This document shows, in pieces, positions 9,301 through 10,427 of a stretch of 10,427 nucleotides of DNA. Position 1 is the stretch's first letter, and every line of letters begins with the position of its first letter. The notes under the pieces were generated by a model, which saw only the letters and a list, made by a program, of their open reading frames with translations, ran no database searches and was not told the DNA's origin. The translations under genes were made by a program, and so were the position numbers. This DNA comes from Stephanodiscus triporus (taxonomy: Eukaryota > Bacillariophyta > Thalassiosirophyceae > Thalassiosirales > Thalassiosiraceae). The DNA is taken from NCBI GenBank assembly GCA_036939755.1, contig JALLAZ010001060.1, forward strand, positions 1 to 10,427, in the 5' to 3' direction.

Positions 9301-10427
9301 CGGCGTCGTCGGGGGTGGTGGTGCGATCGCGAGAGGCTGAGCATCGGCGGCGGCGGGTGGAGGGGGGACTACCAAACGAGGAGGAGGAGGAGGAGGAGGA
9401 GGAGCGTGGTGGGGGGGCGCGGCGGCTACGACCGGATGCACCGAGGGAGCATCGAGCCGCGATCCGGCAACCGGCACCGCGGTCGATTCAATTGGAACGT
9501 TCGTCATTGTCGTCGTTGTAATCGTCGAAATCGCGACGTCCTCCACATTGACAGGCCTAGGGGTCGACGGAGCTCCTCCCCCCCCCGCCGCTCCCCGCAA
9601 CGGGGGTCCCGTCGCACGGGTGGGAGGCGCGACGGGCGTCGTCGTCATCATTGTCGACGCAATCCTTGGCGTCGTCGTCTTTCCCCCATCCGATATCGCG
9701 TCCCGCGTCGGGACGGGCGTCGCGACCGCGGCAGACGCGGGCGAGGCCGGGGCCGACGTCGTCGTCGTCGTCGCGGCGGACGCGGGCGAGGCCGGGGCCG
9801 ACGTCGTCGTAGTCGTCGTCGTCTTTCCCATGGGAGGGGGCCTGCGGAACGGTGACGGACGACGGCCGAGGCCAGGGCCGACGACGTCGTCGGCCGCCGC
9901 CGTCGCCGCGGTCGTCGTCCCCCCCGCGCCACCCCTAGCGCGCGACGGCAGGAGGGGGGGAGGGAGCGGCAGCGGCGGTCGGCGCGTCCCGCCGCCGCCG
10001 TATCGCGCGGGGGGAACGACGGCGGCGGCGGCGGCGGCGGCGGAAACGACGGTCCCGGAGGAGGACCGGGCGACGACGACGGTCGGCGCCGTCGGCGGCG
10101 GCCCCGCGGATCCCGTCATCCCCGAGGGCGCGGACGGGCCCGATCCCGATCCGATCGACGACGACGACCCCTGTCGCCGATGTCCCGACGACGACGAGAC
10201 CGTCGTCGTGGCCGCGGTCGTATTCGCGCCACGGAGGCCGCCGCCGACGACTGGGACGGTCGTCGTCGTCGCCGTCGTACCCCCCGACGACGACGCGTAC
10301 GACCCGGATGGCGACGGCGGAAGCTCCGCGAGCGACCTTCGTCCCGTCGTCTGATGTTGCTGCTGCGGTTGATGCTGCTGCTGCGGCTGCGGCTGCTGCT
10401 GCTGATGCCGATGCTGCAGTTGCGCCC
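3326..10427 (-). CDS. SEC16: Sec16-like COPII scaffold with WW-domain array (5' partial)
   Basis: Sec16 marks ER exit sites and scaffolds COPII coat assembly, binding Sec13 and Sec23. Three exons join in frame: 10427-5694, 5582-3855 and 3768-3326 (TAG). Introns are GTAAGT...GCAG and GTGAGT...GCAG, both phase 1. Numbered from the first visible Met (10119), the product is 2,198 residues. However, the frame stays open without a stop to the window edge (about 102 more codons), so the true start is undecided and the gene is treated as 5' partial. Order: Gln/His-rich and Pro/Ala/Thr-rich N-terminus; WW domains from residue 474 to 1333; Sec16 mid-region from about 1371 (ATFGFGGRL); ACE1-like helical region about 1476-1790 (LLLRGERESAV, LQPFKFRYAELLADFG); disordered segment with a 50-residue tandem repeat; and C-terminal GWLSKLLGRDAESK...YYDEKLKRWIFPG, matching the tail motif of plant and animal Sec16. 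The WW array is not part of animal or yeast Sec16. Family call is firm; organism unknown. Confidence 0.93.
3769..3854 (-). other. Intron 2 of Sec16-like gene
   Basis: 86 bp, donor A|GTGAGT and acceptor TTCGCAG|GG, phase 1. Splicing joins SEPP to R-STGWLSKLLGRDAESK, the start of the conserved tail. Without splicing the frame stops at 3847. Confidence 0.92.
4073..4372 (-). repeat. 150-bp tandem duplication in Sec16 exon 2
   Basis: Two head-to-tail copies of exactly 150 bp (4073-4222, 4223-4372), anchored for example by GTATTGTGACTGA at 4091 and 4241. They encode two 50-residue units containing SGFLSNPFSHNTPASIRG and SGFLSDPFSHNTPANIRG plus AKPSFKPA / TKPTFKQG. The period is a multiple of three, so the frame is kept. 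It lies in the disordered stretch between the helical core and the C-terminal tail. Confidence 0.9.
5583..5693 (-). other. Intron 1 of Sec16-like gene
   Basis: 111 bp, donor A|GTAAGT and acceptor TTTGCAG|GA, phase 1. Splicing joins ...AAQNKG to RLRNDKKAKKAI within the WNVINIAAQNKGR-L segment conserved in Sec16, which supports the junction. Unspliced reading hits a stop at 5635. Confidence 0.92.
6121..8700 (-). other. Array of eight WW domains in Sec16-like protein
   Basis: WW domains are about 32-residue modules binding proline-rich peptides. Complete copies, each with both signature tryptophans, the YYY-type aromatic block and the final Pro: WW1 8605-8700, WW2 8287-8382, WW3 7867-7962, WW4 7528-7617, WW5 7213-7302, WW6 6769-6858, WW7 6454-6543, WW8 6121-6216. 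WW5-7 share the core DP(A/S)SGN...(P)(T/S/A)TGETSW and are near-copies at the DNA level. All have GW or EW entry, YYYN or close variants (YFYN, YYFN, YYYH) and W(D/N/E/T/M)(R/K/H)P exits, so all look foldable. Acidic, Ser/Glu/Asp-rich linkers separate them. Confidence 0.93.
6870..7040 (-). other. Two broken WW half-domains between WW5 and WW6
   Basis: VLPKGWIDANDSTT (starting at 6936) is a normal WW N-terminal half. It then runs straight into ILQQQEHQENYTE, a linker-type sequence, with no aromatic block or second Trp. A little upstream, EGWTQVNHPSPA (around 7020) looks like a second abandoned WW start. Both stay in frame, so they are coding remnants rather than frameshifts. The second is less certain. 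Confidence 0.6.
9360..10427 (-). other. GC-rich low-complexity 5' coding region
   Basis: Coding for Pro, Ala, Thr, Ser and Gly runs, ending towards the window edge in a Gln/His/Pro-rich stretch encoded by CAG-type triplets (10351-10427). Visibly much richer in G and C than the rest of the gene, with many GTC/ACG and CGA/TCG triplet runs. Contains a polyproline run (encoded around 9378-9405) and PPLPLPPPLLP (9946-9978). Predicted disordered. The same triplets keep antisense frames open, which should not be read as genes. Confidence 0.8.
9731..9820 (-). repeat. 45-bp tandem duplication in N-terminal region
   Basis: Two copies of a 45-bp unit starting at 9731 and 9776 that share a 33-bp core with one mismatch. 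They encode SAPASPASAA followed by a Thr run, twice. Typical slippage-prone low-complexity coding DNA. Confidence 0.85.

Noticed and set aside
9548..10354. Long + strand open frame (268 codons), rich in Val, Asp and Ala
   Set aside because: Antisense shadow of the triplet-repeat-rich Sec16 exon; GTC/GAC runs avoid stops in several frames and no domain is visible.

Overview
The window is a piece of a eukaryotic nuclear genome. The evidence is one long gene with two short GT-AG introns (111 and 86 bp), a eukaryote-only protein family (the COPII scaffold Sec16), and a decayed PIF/Harbinger DNA transposon. Small introns, fairly compact spacing and a Sec16 carrying WW domains suggest a unicellular alga, most plausibly a diatom or other stramenopile. 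That placement is inference; no ribosomal or plastid marker is present.

Layout. 1-241: non-coding, no gene seen. 242-3041: a degenerate PIF/Harbinger-type element of about 2.8 kb. It has 15-bp perfect terminal inverted repeats (GGGTGGCTGCCAAAA, 245-259 and the complement at 3024-3038) and a candidate 3-bp ATT target duplication. Inside are two convergent broken genes: a DDE transposase on + (about 466-1711) and the Myb/SANT-like DNA-binding partner on - (about 1757-2743). Both ends carry further repeats: GGTCTAAA boxes, a triplicated CCCGGG-centred 28-mer and a large palindrome. 3042-3325: 284 bp of intergenic/3' flanking DNA. 3326-10427: one giant minus-strand gene encoding a Sec16-like protein. 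It fills the rest of the window and runs off the right edge, still open at its 5' side.

The Sec16-like protein has at least 2,300 visible residues. From N- to C-terminus it shows a Gln/His-rich stretch, a very GC-rich Pro/Ala/Thr/Ser low-complexity region with WW-ligand motifs (PPLP, PPIY), two copies of an acidic MSDYQ motif, eight complete WW domains plus two broken half-domains, the Sec16 central conserved domain, the ACE1-type helical (Sec13/Sec23-binding) domain, a disordered segment with a 150-bp tandem duplication, and the conserved C-terminal YYDEKLKRW motif. Both introns fit in phase 1 and restore one continuous frame across all family motifs.

Functionally the right two-thirds is about organising ER exit sites and COPII budding. 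The left third is a transposon relic that landed about 290 bp beyond the Sec16 stop codon. The two do not appear functionally linked. The feature most worth a second look is the combination of an eight-WW array with WW ligands in one COPII scaffold.
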